A DNA stretch of 64,000 nt from Xiphias gladius (GCF_016859285.1 NC_053409.1:27059976-27123975); one strand, 5' to 3'; shown: positions 1 to 14,005, counted from the first letter of the stretch. Notes: generated by a model from the letters alone, not told the origin. Numbers and translations are program-made.

Positions 1-1660
1 ATCGTCCGATCCTGAGCAGAGAACAAGAACTGGTTGAACTGGATGTACTGGTTTTATCTCCCCCACAGCGAAAACGAGAGCTGCAGCTGGACGACCTCCT
101 GTCTCTGTAGAAACATCAAACCGAGCGCGTGCAGCCCCCTGACCCTGATAACACACATCGTCACCTCGCTCACGCTGTAATTATCGCCACGCCTGCCGCT
201 GCGGCCGCTACAGGCCAACGCCACATATCTCACGCCACTGCTCAGGCACCGAGAGGAGACGAGTGAGGACCATTCATCTTCACTGACAGGGGCGGAGAGA
301 GAGGGATAGAAACAGGAGAGGTGGAGGAGTGAAGCAGCCAGGCAGAAAATTCACATTTTACAGTTTCATCGGCCGCAACGATGTGAGAACGAAGCATGGA
401 AACTCTGACAGCTGGAAAGAGAGGGAGGACGGATTAATGGACAGACAGATAAATCAATTTCTTTTTCTTCAGCTTCAGGTCGTTTCAGACAGATCTGCTA
501 TAATGAAGCAAAAAATATTCCACCGGCCTCGGTAACTCACTACAGGCTCTTATTTAGCATCTCTTTCATTGGTCTTTGTGAAAAATGAAGCCTGTTCCTG
601 GAGTTTACTTTCCATATTCTGAGACAAATAGGCTCCACTGAACAGCTGATACAGGAAACAGAAACCTTCTTAATTTCATCGAAGTTAAACAGCGACGATT
701 ACTTGGTGAGCACAGGAAGAACTACAGCTGCCCCGAAGAAACTACAAACGCAGCAGCCGGGCTGCCTACGTGCATAATGACCTCCACGCCTGCGTGAAAC
801 CACCACATGCTTCAAGCCTTTACTCAAAAGAGCAGATTATTATGATATAACGACGTTTAGTTTATATCCAATTATTAATGCATCAGGAAGAACTAGACAT
901 TTTCATGGGAAAGAAGGAAATGAGGTGATTTTATAGTTAAATTCAAATGCAGGTTGGATGGACATAAACAGCACCGTTTTTCTTTATTTGGATGTTTGGG
1001 AGTGTGTCTGTTTTTGAGTAGGATTTATGTTTATCTTATCAAAATAAAATAAAAGTTAGTGTGGCAAATGTTCCGGTCTGGATCCAAACAGACAAACTGT
1101 CAAATACTCCTTTTTATTTATTTTAAAGATCTAATTCAGGGAATATTGAATTTAAAAATAATCACAAGAAAAAAAATATTTTCTTTAAAGAGTAGAGAAA
1201 TGACATCGCCGTTGCAGCCCGCCACTGTCCAATCAGATCAGCCGAGAGCCCTTTAGAGGCGGGGCTTCAGGACTGCAGATTCAAAGGAAAAGGCTGCTCA
1301 GTGACTCACGCCTGCCGACGTCTTACATTGTGAATTTTTATTGTTTGTGATTGCCGCACTAAAACGTGTTTACCTTGACGGCAGCTGCGGGGTGACTGAC
1401 AGCTGATTCTGTGGTTGCCTAGCAACAACAACACGGAGACGCAGGCTGCTCTGATCTGTAAAGTCCCAGCGCCCGGAGCGTTTGGGCCTGTAACAGTGAG
1501 CGGGTTGGGGGTTCAGTTCCCTCCGAGGATCTGTAGGAAGGCTTGAACACTTTTGATACTCAATAAAAAGGATTGGGAAGCACTTTATTTTAAGGGTCTC
1601 ATATTTTCCACCTAATTTCCTGGAAACTTTTCTCATAATTTCCTCAAAATTGGCTGGTAT
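1..1660. other. Non-coding stretch, probably mdga2 intron 1
   Basis: I see no exon, RNA gene or recognisable element here. The open frames are short and have no coding character. Because the first mdga2 exon lies at 22536-22608 on the minus strand, everything to its left is most simply read as mdga2 intron 1. That reading is inference, since no second mdga2 exon is visible in the window. Confidence 0.45.
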
Positions 1661-1664
1661 TTAG

Positions 1665-2110
1665 ATGTTAATTAGGGGGTTATTTCCAAGAAAGGCCAAC
1701 GAAACTTGGCCCTAATCTCAGATGCTACAGTTATTGAGCACAGAAAACAGAGAGCGTGCCGCTCTACATCAAGAACTGCGCCGACAATGTCCCTAAACCG
1801 GTCCTTCCCAGCCAGAAACGGTGGATGACAAGCGAAGTCCAGGCACTCCTCAGAGACCGCTACGGGTTGGGGTGATAGGGCCCCGATCATCAACACCACA
1901 CAGACACCCATCGGCTGCCCCCCGGCCTCCCTGTAAGACGTCTCCCGCTCCCGCTGCCTCCGCTGAGCAGAAAACCTTCCGAAGGACTCCGCCGGTTCGA
2001 CCTGTTGCCCTCTGGCACAGACTACCAGACTCAATGACAGTTTCCTCCCAGGGCCACAGGCACCTTTAACTCCAGCAACCACTGAATGACCTCTTACATG
2101 CAATATGAAG
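1665..2110 (+). mobile_element. Decayed fragment of an L2/CR1-type LINE
   Basis: On the plus strand around 1761-1865 a frame reads YIKNCADNVPKP, then QKRWMTSEVQALLRDRYG. This resembles the linker between endonuclease and reverse transcriptase in fish L2/CR1-like LINEs (the 'KPWMT..V..LL..R..AFRSGD' pattern). Around 1990-2070 a second frame (RFDLLPSGTDYQT) resembles the very C-terminal end of such ORF2 proteins. The reverse transcriptase between them is missing and the frames carry stops, so this is an internally deleted relic. The family assignment is from memory of motifs. Confidence 0.5.
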
Positions 2111-3899
2111 ACTGTCTTTCTGGGGCAGTATCTAACGGATCTAGCGCAGTAATTACATTTATTTATGTGTTGTTGTCTCTGGTTGTTTGTTTCTCTCTGT
2201 CTTTTAATGGGCTCCTCATTTAGTTTTATTTCGTTGGGTTTTTTTGTTTGTTTTTACATTGTCAAGACAAAATTGATAGAAAAATGAGTCAATAAGGAAA
2301 ACTATCAGCCCTGAAGCATTGCTGCTGCTCCAGAGTTATGAGTCACGTATGTCATTCTGTGTGAAGAGCCGAACCGACCGTCTCCACCTGTTTCCTCCGA
2401 CTCTCCTGCCTCATGTTTGCGTCCCGCAGGCTTCAGGCGGCAGCTGCTGGTGGACTGAAGCTGAATGCGCCCGCAGAGCTCGCATGACATCTTACATAAG
2501 CCCACTGTACACTGTGTATTATTCTCAAATATGGCCTTAATCCTCACACTGGGAGAGATAAGTCTCCCCAAGGTGGGATTTCTGCTGCTGAAGATGAGCT
2601 GCTGCGATGCCGCTCCACGTGAACGTTTCCTCGCTCTCTGATCCGAGTCGACCTGCGAAGCCTCGCAGCTCGTCCACGTCGGCGCAACGCACGTCTGATC
2701 GTCTTCATGCTCTTCCCAGCTACACTGACCTGTTCGGTAATCTCATCATCACCCCGCTCTGGATCTTGTTAAATAGATGAGATGGATCAAAGCAGAAGGG
2801 CAGCGTATGGTCCGTCGATGAAAAAACAAAAAGCCGGTCACTCGTTTCGAAGGCCCTTTTCAGACACGCAAGATGAAGCACTGCTGCCTCGTCAACCTGT
2901 TAAGGCGACGGCTCTGCGTCATACCGACACGGTCGACTTTGGGGTTAATGTTCCCAGAGTCGAGGCATCCGACACGCGAGGCGAGGCAGTACAGCGAGAA
3001 TTGAGAGAATTAAGAGAGTAGAGATAAAGAGTTTTAAAATCCTTGGTACTAAACATCAGAAAACTGTTTGACCGCCTTGTTTAACATCATACGTAATGTA
3101 ACGGCTGAATTTGTGGATCGTCAACAGTTTGAAACACAAAGGTACAGAATTTCCGCCGCAGGTCAACGTGCAGCGGAAACGTCAGTTTAATGAATATTCA
3201 CCGATCACCGAGCAGAACTGTAACGTTCGGCAGCTCAGGGTCATGAAGAATCCGAGGTAAGAATGAGACAAGAAGAGACCGACGACGAAGTCCAGGTTCA
3301 GAGGGAATTTGATCTATATATCATGTGTGAGGAAATCACACCTGCTGAGTCACTATGTCTCTTTGAACACAGAGCCTATCCCGATTGGATTTTATTGAGT
3401 TTTTACTTTACTTTGATACATTAGCGGTTTCAGCTGCTAAATCTTCCCGGGGCTTTGGTCCTTCTGTGGAAACAATAAACCCAAAGTGCTGGAGGATCTT
3501 TTATCTTTGGGAAAGTTCCTGAACATTAATTCTTGGGAGATTAAAGTTCCTGGAAGTTTTAGTGGAAAAGCAGCTAAGTCTGTTTCAAACAAAGGCCCTG
3601 ACCACTGTTTGATTTATGGGCAGGGAAGAGTGGACTGGATGCTCCTCTGTCTGCCTGAGCTCCATCAGAGCTGATTAAATCACATATATTTGTTATTTCC
3701 TCTGCTGCAGGAAGAAGAGTTCCCTCTGCAGCTCGTCTGACTAATCAGGTCCTGCATGAATCATAAACACACACACACACACACAGTGGATCTATATCTG
3801 TGTCAGTGTGATGACTGAGGGGACGTAAACTTCCTCTGCTTCCGTATGAATCACAGCCAAACACACAGTCAGAGCCATAAACATGATCGATGTGACACT
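2111..3899. other. Intergenic or intronic sequence, no gene seen
   Basis: No coding exon or RNA gene is recognisable. There is a short CA run near 3768-3785. The stretch at about 3430-3620 (repeated 'aaagttcctg' motifs) resembles other places in the window, such as 28330-28400, and may be an old dispersed repeat. Confidence 0.4.
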
Positions 3900-3900
3900 A

Positions 3901-3965
<65 letters not shown>
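3899..3965. repeat. (CA)n microsatellite
   Basis: A dinucleotide tract of about 30 CA units, slightly impure at its left end (gcgcg). It produces the poly-Thr/His open frame here, which is not a gene. Confidence 0.95.
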
Positions 3966-3967
<2 letters not shown>

Positions 3968-4589
3968 TCACAGAGCCCGTCGGCCCGGCGGTGTGTGAAT
4001 ACGTTACATGTCATTACAGCAGAGACATGTCCTCCACACACCGGCGGCCATATTCATCTCATCTTCCCCTTCGTCTCGGCTCCCAGCATGCAGTGGGACA
4101 AGATTTACCAAATATTTAGCCTCGTCTCTCGTTTCCTGGAACATTTATTTCAACATGTTGATAATTACTGATATTATAATGTAAAATAATAATGACCATT
4201 GTCATTATTCAGCATCACTGTTGTACTGACCCAGTACCATGTCATTTGGGTCCATGATGCACCTAAAACATGGCAGAGAATCATCAGACACCTGGATCAG
4301 GTGTTTACGTGATACCCAGGGTTTATCCTAGTGTTTGAAACCTGGACATGGTGTCTACATGTTCAACACAAAACCAGGATACTTAAAAAACTTGATCGCA
4401 ACCAGGTTATTTGTGTGCATGTAAAATGATGCTGGTCAGACAAAGATGAGACAGTTGAAGACAATAACGTGGATTTTTTCCATTTTCTGACATCATTAAA
4501 TTAATCCAGAGAATACTCTGCAGATGAATCAGTAATGAGAATAAGTTTACCTGCAGCCGTAAACACAAGCAGACGTTCCCATTAAGAAG

Positions 4590-4835
4590 TCACAGGCAGG
4601 GCTGCATCTACTGTAACTACTACTTTCCTGATTGTTTTATCCGAAAAATGTAAAATGTCGGAAAACAGTGACAAACGTCCTGTAACTTATCAGAGCTCAT
4701 GGTGACGTCTTCAGATGTTTTGTCCGACCAACAGTCAAAACCCAAAGAGATCAGGTTACTGCGATATAAGACAAAGAGGAGCATCCCATGCTGACATCTG
4801 AGAAGCTGGACCCAGACACTGTGTGTGATATGTTT
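4590..4835 (+). repeat. Copy of a 'gggctgca...' interspersed repeat family
   Basis: It starts 'gggctgcatctactgtaact', carries 'cttcagatgttttgtccgac' and 'caacagtcaaaacccaaag', and ends near 'gagaagctgg'. The same ordered motifs recur at 5050-5250, 17618-17795 (inverted), 18122-18435 and 46497-46640, and partly at 34603-34690. It is a widespread teleost repeat, probably a non-autonomous transposon. The family name is not known to me. Confidence 0.65.
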
Positions 4836-5049
4836 GGTGTCAGTTGTTGTTATTCAGTCACATTGTTTCCTGTTAAACGTGCTGCGATGTTTCGTCTGCT
4901 TTTTGTGTCGTTCTTGTCTCCTTCTTTTAACGTTTAACATCCGCCTGCCCGGGGACGGCAGATGGAAACCAGCCTTTTGGCTAAATCGGAGTCATCTACG
5001 TCAAATGGATGTTAGTTAATGTGTGAAATGAAAAACAGAGAAAAGGAAT

Positions 5050-5250
5050 CGGTTATCGTAAATCGCGTTGCTTTCACCGTCGATTAATCTGATGATTGTT
5101 TAATCTCTACAATCTCAACAAATAGTGGAAGACCACCCACCACAGATGACCAGGGACCAAAGTCACGTCTTCAAATGTCCGGTTTCGTCTGACCAACAGA
5201 CCAAAATACAAATATACTTCATGGATACATCTGAGAAGCTGGAGCAGACA
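5050..5250 (+). repeat. Second copy of the 'gctgca/cgattaatc' repeat
   Basis: It contains 'cgtcgattaatctgatgatt', 'cgtcttcaaatgtccggttt', 'gaccaacagaccaaaat' and 'gagaagctggagc' in the same order as the copy at 4590-4835. It is diverged and lacks a clean left end. Confidence 0.55.
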
Positions 5251-8200
5251 GATGCCCAAAAACACCAGGATTCATCCTGCGAGGAGAAGAAACACTGAGC
5301 GACATCAGCGTATCTGAAGTTCCTCCGTCAGCCTCCAGAGAAAACTCAGCCACAAAAGAAAAACCTTTCCTCTGGGCAGCGATGAAAAGCTGCAGCGGTT
5401 TGTTTCATCACACAAACAAGATGAAGTGAAACTGCAGCTGAAAACTTTTCTACCTTAAAGCCAACCGGAGACCTGGGGAGTCGTTCTTCTTCTCTGTCTT
5501 TCAGTTCAAGTTTTCCTCCCATCTGAGCCGTTACTTCTCCTCCACTGGTCAGAGCCGACGCAGAGGAAATGCAGACAGACATGTTGATTCATCTCTTCAC
5601 CCAAATGTTTAGTGGAACAGAAAAGGGCCTGTCGCAGTGGCTGGTGACAAACAGAGATGTTCGCAGAGCCGTGAAGTGTCACCCTGCTGTCTCCACCTCC
5701 GGCCCGCTCCAACCAGCAAAACCAACACACCCTAACACGGTCAGGCAGAGGTTCAAAAAGTCAGTTCGCCTCCTCACTGCCTCACACCTGATCCGCAGGT
5801 GGAGCGACGTCGCTCTCCGATCAGAGCGCTGACAGAAAGGCGAAGGAGTCGCCACAATGCTTTTAAGAATCGTCCTCTTCAACCGTGAACATCAAAAAAA
5901 TCAAGCAAAACAATGTTTAAAGGAAGAAACGATCAGCTGCTGCGAGTCGATAGCTGAATCGGAACTGATCAACGGTTCGCCTCGGCTGAAATACGAACCC
6001 CTCGGCTAACGCACTTTCACGGAACCTCAAACAGAGCAGCGGCACCGTGTCACGTGTTTATTGTAGAGCTACAGCTGGGAGCAACTCCTGGAGCACGAGG
6101 TGACGTCACCAATGTCCAACAGGCTTCGGTCCACTATCGTATAAAACATGGAGAAAAGCGGCGAATCACGACATCTGAGAATGTTTGACGTTCGTGCTCG
6201 AAAGACGATTTAATCGGTGAATCGATTACCAAAGTGGTTCCTGATTTCAATCAACTGATCAATTAATCGACCATTGATGGCAGTTGTCGCTCGTTGTTAG
6301 GCCAGCTTCTACCGACTGAACCGGTTACCAGGAAACAGTCGGTCAGCTGACCACTTTCTTCTTCTGCTTCTGAAAACGCAGCAGTCTGTCTCAGAGACAG
6401 CAGAGTGTTTCTGTAAGTGTCTCACGGTCTGAGAACGAGTCGCTCTCAGCCTCCAATCTCGGGTCTGCAGCTCTCCACCGCAGCTCGTCTCGCTAATTAA
6501 CGCCGAGCTCAAGCCCGGAGGAAGAAGTCGTTAGTGAAATCAGCTGCTGAGCCTGTGGCGCAAACTTCGACAAGGACCAGACCGAAAGGAAAAGTGACTG
6601 TGCAGCTTTCGGCGGCTCACACTGAATGAAACACGTGACGCAGCCCAAGACAATTGAATCCATAAAATCCTCCGAAAATAATAATTAAAGATTCAACCCC
6701 CATGTTTTATAAAAGTGTGTCCTTGTTTTGTTCTCTCCCACACGTTTCACGTGAGAATAAAATGCCGTCACACTGTTCTTGGTGAATACTGGTTTGTAGT
6801 TTTCTGACACAGGTGCCAAGATGGCAGCCGACTTTTCCTACGGATACGTGAAGATGCTTCTTTTCTCAGGCTGAGCACGGTCCTGAGTTTTCAAAGTCAG
6901 CGCCGACTCACCGGATTCGGTGGATGCTACTTGAGAGGGGGCGGCGTCTTTAAAAATCATGCAACGTTTTAACTGATGCACTTTCCTCAAACATCTCACC
7001 CAGTAATAATAGTAATCAAAACAAATTCCATCGCGGTCCAGCTCATGTTTCGGGGCCTTTAATCATCATTTGTGATGTGAAAATGTCAGATGTGCACACG
7101 GTCATACGGTAGAAATGAAAAGCGTGCATCCTGGTCAAAGTTAGGCGATAAAACCTAAACGCACGTTTTGCCTTTTAACTTCTCATCTTCATTTTGTCTG
7201 AACGTGAACAACTAAACGTTAACTTTGCCAAGATGTAGCTAAATTAAGATTTAAATCCGGAGAAGTCTGAATGGAGAACTGAATGCCTTTTCAGACATGT
7301 TTCCCTCTGTATTCGGACTGATACTGATCTTAATGATCAAATCTGTACAAGTTCACATTTCTCCCTGATGGTGGCGCAAAAGCAAAACTCAGCAATTAGC
7401 GAATGATTATCTTCATTGTTCATTAATCTTATCTTATCTACACAATGTCAGGAAATACGAAATAATGTCCTGCAGCTGAAGATTATGTCATTAAATGTCT
7501 GCTTTTGTCTGAGCAACACTCAGTTGACAACCACATAGGAGCTGCAACCCCTCACTTTTTTAAACCAGGACACATCCTCATAGGAGTTTTCATTCTAAGT
7601 CATCATCACACTGAAAACAGCATCACACAATGGTGTGTATCCATCTCCCAGAGGCAGCCGAGCCTGTCTGAAAAGCTGTGAGCCAAGTTTCACGGTAAAG
7701 TCTGATTTTAGTCGTTTTATCTGGCAGGATCGGTCGTCTCGGACTGAGACACGCTGATAGGACCAGGTCCTGTTGAGGACTGAGAATTCATGTCATTAGG
7801 TGGAGCCTGACCGTATATTAAACAGGGTTTCTACGCTTCCTTCCCACGTCCTCAAGGCACCACTGCTCTAAACTTCTCATATGGTCTCACTTGATTATTT
7901 TTTTGATGCCGAAGAGGTGAAACTATCTCTAGATTAGAGCTAAGAATTTAAATTCTTCCTCTTAACCTATCCCATCGCGCATCTAATGAAGACCTCGGTT
8001 TTATCCTGGGACCCACGGCAGTGGTCCTGACCCCTCGGCTGGGATTCATTGACATAAAGTGCATGTAAAAAGAAGACAAACAGCAAATCTGTGCGGCCTA
8101 AAAGGCCTAAAACCAAGACCCGAACCAGGCCCACACCCGCAGCTATATCCCACTGGCACACCAGAAAAAACGAATGTGACGACAGGCCGACGGAGAATAC

Positions 8201-9790
8201 GGCACAGCCGCCCACCAGCACAAAACATACAGAGCTTCTACCCGCGGATGAGCCTGAGGCTTAGTGACATTACACAGGCTGCTGTCAACAAGCAGCATCT
8301 CCATCTACTCCATATAAGTTAATTACCTTAACTTCACCTTGTCCCGAAATGGGCTGTATTCTCACCTCCAAACATCCTTCCCAGTCCAACCGGTTCTAAT
8401 CCAGAACAGACCTGTGTGAAGACACCATCAGCGGGGTCTTTAACAGGAGGAGCTGTGGAGGAAGGGTGGAGGTTTTTATCTGTTGTCCCATACTGTACTG
8501 TTACCAACCTGAGCCTGCAGCTTTTATGCAACGGAACGGGCTGACGGGTCTCTGGCCGTGCGTCGGTTCGAGTTCGCTGGAACCAGCGCGTTTTGCATTT
8601 TTGCTTGAAAAATCAATTATCTAAAAATCTGCGGATTATATTTCAGATGATCAACTAAAGACACGGCGGCAATATGTTCCTGTTTGACGAAACTTCCCCG
8701 AACTTGCTCCAAAAAAAGATGTGATGTCGGATTTCTGATGCAGGTAATAAATAAATATCTATCAGAGCGATCACAAACTATAAACAGTGTATGAGAGCGT
8801 CGCTACAGTCTGTAGCCTGTGGCATGATAATGGACTAAAAATGTTGGAGAAACAAGCTAGAGTACTAACTTCTACTTTCCCAACACACTGCAGCAGTGGT
8901 TCTGGTGGCTGAACGAGAACATCTACTCGATCAAAGCTGAACAAAGATGAACTCTGCAAATATAGCGTCCTTTTATTCCTCTCAGCTCAAACTCAGAGCA
9001 TCACCAAAACCCTCATGAGTCCTGCTCTGAGGAGCAGCAACATCCGCAGAAACGGTCTCACTCTGAACCAAAGTTCTGGGCCAACAGGACACGAGTATCC
9101 CGGCTATGATCGGGTTTTTGAAGTACCCCGTTTTTGTGTTTGCACATGAAAACGTCATATCCTGGTTTCAGAAACCTGAATATGCCAGCTGGAGTACTCT
9201 GCAAGACACCAGGATATCGTTACACGTTCTGGTCTCTGAACGTGGCAGCCAAAGCGTCTCACTTTTGGAGCGATGCAGAAACAGAATTTAGTCTTCGGGT
9301 GGTAAAAGAGTTCAATAAACTTGGTAATTTAGACGGAGGAAGCGTGGAAACGCCGAGCTGTTCAAATCCGTGGACCGGTTACAGGACGGCGGTTTCCCAA
9401 CAGGTACAGTGGAACATACTAAAGAAACACTGCTGCGTCCATATGCAAACACTGGACCACGTATCCTGTCGAAGCTGCTGTAAGTCAAGGTGACTTCAAG
9501 TTCAACAGCCACAGTCAAATGAACTGAAGGTTAACGGTTACAGCAATGTCAGATTAACCATTTCAGCAATCAGTAGCCTGGATACCAGTAGTTGTCGTGT
9601 CCTGTACGTGGGGGTACGCAGAACCAGATTTCTCTGTTTCATGTAAATGTCAGATCCCCAGTATGATCAAAACCAGACGAGACTCATAACCAGGATACTG
9701 GCCATGTAAACACACCCGGCGTCCTTGCTCCCCTCTCTGTTTTTACTGCTCTTATCATTTGGTTCTGAGTGGCAGTCTGAGTCAAGCTGC
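5251..9790. other. Non-coding stretch with faint repeat traces
   Basis: No exon is recognised. Short AT-rich traces of the 'gattaatcg' type occur near 6205-6275. Open frames here (for example 7967-8221 and 9134-9493) have no conserved motif, and I treat them as chance. Confidence 0.4.
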
Positions 9791-9795
9791 TCTTC

Positions 9796-9824
9796 GTCCT
9801 CCTCCTCCTCCTCCTCCTCCTGTT
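9796..9824. repeat. (CCT)n trinucleotide tract
   Basis: About nine CCT/CTC units in a row. They give poly-Ser or poly-Glu frames in both directions that are not genes. Confidence 0.85.
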
Positions 9825-10208
9825 CCTCCTCTCGCCGAGCAGCCGGCTGGCAGGGAACGGGAGGCGGGCCAACAGCGCCTCCCAGTAACGTGCCATGCTC
9901 CATCCTCATTACTGCACGTTAACACCTATTAACACTGTAAACCCACAGCTAATGGGCTGATAAACAGAGGAACACATTGGGAGGAGGTGGGAGGGGTAAC
10001 AATGGCGGTGCGAGCGGCATTTCCTGTCTGCGAGGAAACTCTCCACAGCTGGGAGAGAGAGGGTAATCAAAAAACAATTATAATTAATCCCAATTTCCCC
10101 AAGAAGGTAGAGTGAGAGGTCAAATATGCAGAGTTAATGATTTCATCAAAGTAGGAAAATATGCTGATTTATGTCTGCAGCCGCTCACAACTCTTCACCA
10201 CACCCTCA

Positions 10209-10585
<377 letters not shown>

Positions 10586-11057
10586 AACTCTCTTCTGTCT
10601 GTTGGTGGCTACAGAGATAAACTCATGTCATCGTGGCCATGTGACAATTTCCTCTACAGATGAGCAAACCACAGTCTTCAGGAACTTCTTTCAGCTGAGG
10701 TGACAAACACTTACCACCCAAGCCGCTTTTCCACATATAAGGAAAATCACTATTCTGCAGGGCCTGAGATTCCTTATTGGAGAGTATAGAGTGTGACTGT
10801 AACTGTGAATTCAGAGAGGCAAAAATTCCTCCATTCTTCTCTGCAATAAAACCGTCGCTGCCATAACCTTCAACTCCCTCTATGCAGAATCCCTTTGGAC
10901 ATGTGTTGTGGAGGTCAGAGTATTTGGGGATTTTGCAGCTGCAGAGTCTGGTGGTAGTCTGTATCAGTCTGTGTAATGGCTTTGCTCTGTGCAATCTCAA
11001 ACCCCAACTGCTATGTTGTAACTAGTTAGTTTGAACCACATCGATCCTGACCAAAGC

Positions 11058-11242
11058 AGGTCCACGAGTTCAGAGGGTAAGTGGACCGCACTTTTCCAGT
11101 CTCGTCAACCTCTCAAAGCGGTTCACACGCACATTCATACATCGCATTCACACTCACAGACTAACATTTGGCCATGCGGACTGGGGGAGCCGGGGATCGA
11201 ACCGCCGACCTTCAGCTCTGCCTCCTGAGCCGCCCGGTACTT
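11058..11242 (-). mobile_element. tRNA-derived SINE
   Basis: Read on the minus strand, the head has a box A-like sequence (GGCTCAGGAGG, 11221-11231) and a perfect box B (GGTTCGATCCC, 11193-11203). The spacing fits an internal Pol III promoter. The body runs through 'gtgtgaaccgctttgagagg' and 'gagactggaaaagtgcggtc', motifs of a common teleost tRNA-derived SINE tail. It sits directly beside the TIR element at 11266-11911. Confidence 0.7.
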
Positions 11243-11265
11243 TTCCGCAGTATATTAATTGGTCA

Positions 11266-11911
11266 CACTGTAAATAATTTTAAATTGGTTCCACTTAGAA
11301 ACCTAGGTTCAACTGCTGCCTTAAAAATGTGAGTTAACCAAACTCAGGGTTAACGGTTAGTTCGGCGTCGTTCTATTAGTTTTGAAAAACTAACTGAGTT
11401 AAGTTCACTGACCTGGAGGAAACGAGTTCAACACACTTCAGGTATTAACCTGAATCGACTGTTCAGTCACAGAGAGCCGGTTATTAGAGACCGATTTCAT
11501 TTCCTTTGACATTTTCTCCGTTTAAAGAGTCAGTTCTTCATCTGACATGAAGGACTGACAGCTGCAGCTGTGAGAGACCTTTTTCACCAGAGTCAGAACA
11601 AAGACCGAATTCAAGGCTGACCTTCATCACGGTTAACCTGGGACGTCTGTTGATAAGCTAGGTTTGTTTCTTTAAAAACTTCATTTAATGAGCTGAGTGA
11701 ACCAACTGCATTTCATTCATTCAACTCATCATTTCATGTCAAAAGACCTGAAGTCAGAACGGTTCGTGTTTATAAGTTCCGAAGTCTGAAAATGAAAACT
11801 AGATGTTCTCAGTTGAATTAACTTGAAATTAACAAAACTTACATATTCACGTTCAGTAAAGAAGAAAAGACGAGTTGATTCCACTAAATTCCTATATGAT
11901 GTTTTACAGTG
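11266..11911. mobile_element. Non-autonomous TIR element ('CACTGTAAA' ends)
   Basis: The left end reads CACTGTAAATAATTT. The right end, read inverted, is CACTGTAAAACATC. The body is full of 'gagttaaccaa', 'aactaactgagttaa' and 'gttgaattaacttg' motifs typical of abundant fish elements of this type. No transposase is present. Confidence 0.6.
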
Positions 11912-12002
11912 CAGGTGCTTGTGGTCCATTGGTTCATGCTCTTTCTTATCTATAAGTTTTTTTTAGAAACGCGACATTATCACTGATGACTTTCCTTCGT
12001 TT

Positions 12003-12480
12003 CTCTTTATCTACTAACAGGATGGAGCTCCACAGTACAGATGGATAATGACCCAAAACATGCTGCTAAAGCAACACACACAGCTTCGCGAGGCAAAGAA
12101 ATGGAGTATTCCTCAGTGGCCAAGTCAGTCACCTGACCTCAACCCAACTGAGCAGGCTTTTCACTTCCAGGAGACAAAACTGAAGGCGGCTGCGGTAAAG
12201 GCCTGACAAGCATCTCCTGGGAGGAAACTCAGCACTTGGTGACGTCCACGGGTCCCAGACTTCAGGCAGTCATCGACTGGAAACGATTTTCATCCAGGTA
12301 TTGACCACGTATAAAAATGGCTGTAATTCCTAAACGGTTAATGTGATATTTTTGTTAAATCCCCCTGAATTAAAGCTGAAAGTCTCCTCTTCAGTCACAT
12401 CGTGATTCATTCGGTTCAAATCCATCGTTGTGGTGTACAGAGGCAAAATTAGGAAAATGTGTCACCGTCCAAATACTAGT
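12003..12480 (+). pseudogene. 3' half of a decayed Tc1-like transposon
   Basis: A plus-strand frame from 12037 gives MDNDPKHAAKATHTA followed by [17 protein letters not shown]. These are the second catalytic block and the 'SPDLNPxE' block of Tc1/mariner DDE transposases. Stops follow shortly. The right end 'gtcaccgtccaaatacta' resembles a Tc1-type terminal repeat. The N-terminal half and left end are missing. Confidence 0.8.
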
Positions 12481-13946
12481 AGTGTCAGTTCAGCTCAGCC
12501 CCACACTCCCGTACATGACTCTCGTGTTTTAGGGGGACAGCCTTAATAACGACGCAACTTTCATTAAAAGATAAAACTGACTTACAATTGACATGTGATG
12601 GATTCTTCGTCTGTGACAGGTTTCAGCTCTCGGCCATTTGATTTCCATTAAAATGAAGTGCAAACACCGGCTGCCTTGAAGGAGGGAAACCAATGTAAAG
12701 ACTGACGGATGATTTGGGAACGGTCGGCAGGAACGGCGAGCCAACAGGATCTGTGGATAACATGCAACGATAGAATGTGGCATTTTTTTCTCCTCCCTTT
12801 CTGGCTTTTAAACAGCTCCGGATATTTTATTCTCATGTGTATTTTGTAGAGGTGTCCTCGGTCCGCGAACGCGTGAGTGCTGTATAAAGCGGAAACGCAC
12901 CTCGTGCCTCCTCGCTTCACTGTCACTGCTATAATCAGAATAAAGAAGACCTACAGGCTGTTATCTCTGGAACAGGACTCCGTGCTGCCTTTGTTGGCGA
13001 CGATGACGAGAGGAGAGCCGGCCGGCGTTCACTTATAATCCTCCAGTTTTGGATAATCCAGATCCTCCAGGTCAAGATGAGGGAGACAGGGAGGAGATCC
13101 GGCTTCCTCCGAGGCGGCGAAGCTCAGCGGGAGCCTGGAGACGTTTAGTTTAGTTCGGCTGAGTTTATGCGACGTTAGAAAGGAAAACAACTCCGATTTA
13201 TAATGTCACAGGGAACGGGAGGACGTTTGGGTCTGTGAGCACGTTGCCGCCACGCCGGGTTTGGCGTTAATGACCCGCGTGCGTCTGAAATGCTGCGCTG
13301 ACAGTCAGCTTCTGCTGCTGACAGCGTTTGACGCTACCACCCTCAGCCTGGAGGACTGGGCCTCACTTCCATCACAGTCACTAGGGATGCGTTAGCCTGG
13401 TTCCAGACCAAGTCATCTGCCCCACATCTATGAATTTTTCAGTGAGTCAGAGGTCTGCTTGTTTGCTCATTGGCTGAGGAACTGAGCCAATTAGAGATTT
13501 AAAGGTGGGATTAAAAATGGGGACTTCATCTGCCTGTGAAAGACAAAACCTTTATTTTTTTATTGAACTTAAGAAACTGAAGTTGTCCAATATTAAATGT
13601 CTCAATACAAGCAGCAGGACAAGAACTGTCTTTGTAGATATAAATATAAAATATATTCATAGTGTGAAAAATCACAGCCAGGTTTTTCTGTTTGGCTGAT
13701 TACATCTCTGGTCAACATCCATCTTCTAAATCCTCCATCGGTCTTCCAGCCTGGTTTCACTTCATTAAAGAAATCAACATGCAGAGGGATAATCCATCAT
13801 AGTCGATCTTTAGTCACTTTTATTGAGTTCCATTTATTAGTTGATGTGCTTGATTTAAAAAAATTTGAATTTTTATTTGATTGATCCGATACTGACTCTT
13901 AAAATCCCGAGTTTGATCTTTGCATCCAAACACGAACATCTGCGCT

Positions 13947-13949
<3 letters not shown>
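12481..13949. other. Non-coding stretch
   Basis: No exon is recognised. A block near 13390-13500 ('gttagcctggttccagacc', 'ctcattggctgagg') looks like an old dispersed fish repeat. I cannot name it. Confidence 0.35.

Positions 13950-14001
<52 letters not shown>
13950..14001. repeat. (GT)n microsatellite
   Basis: A pure GT tract of about 26 units. Confidence 0.95.

Positions 14002-14005
<4 letters not shown>

Noticed and set aside
8560..8590. tRNA box B-like 'ggttcgagttcgc'
   Set aside because: I could not fold a cloverleaf around it, and no box A lies at the right distance.
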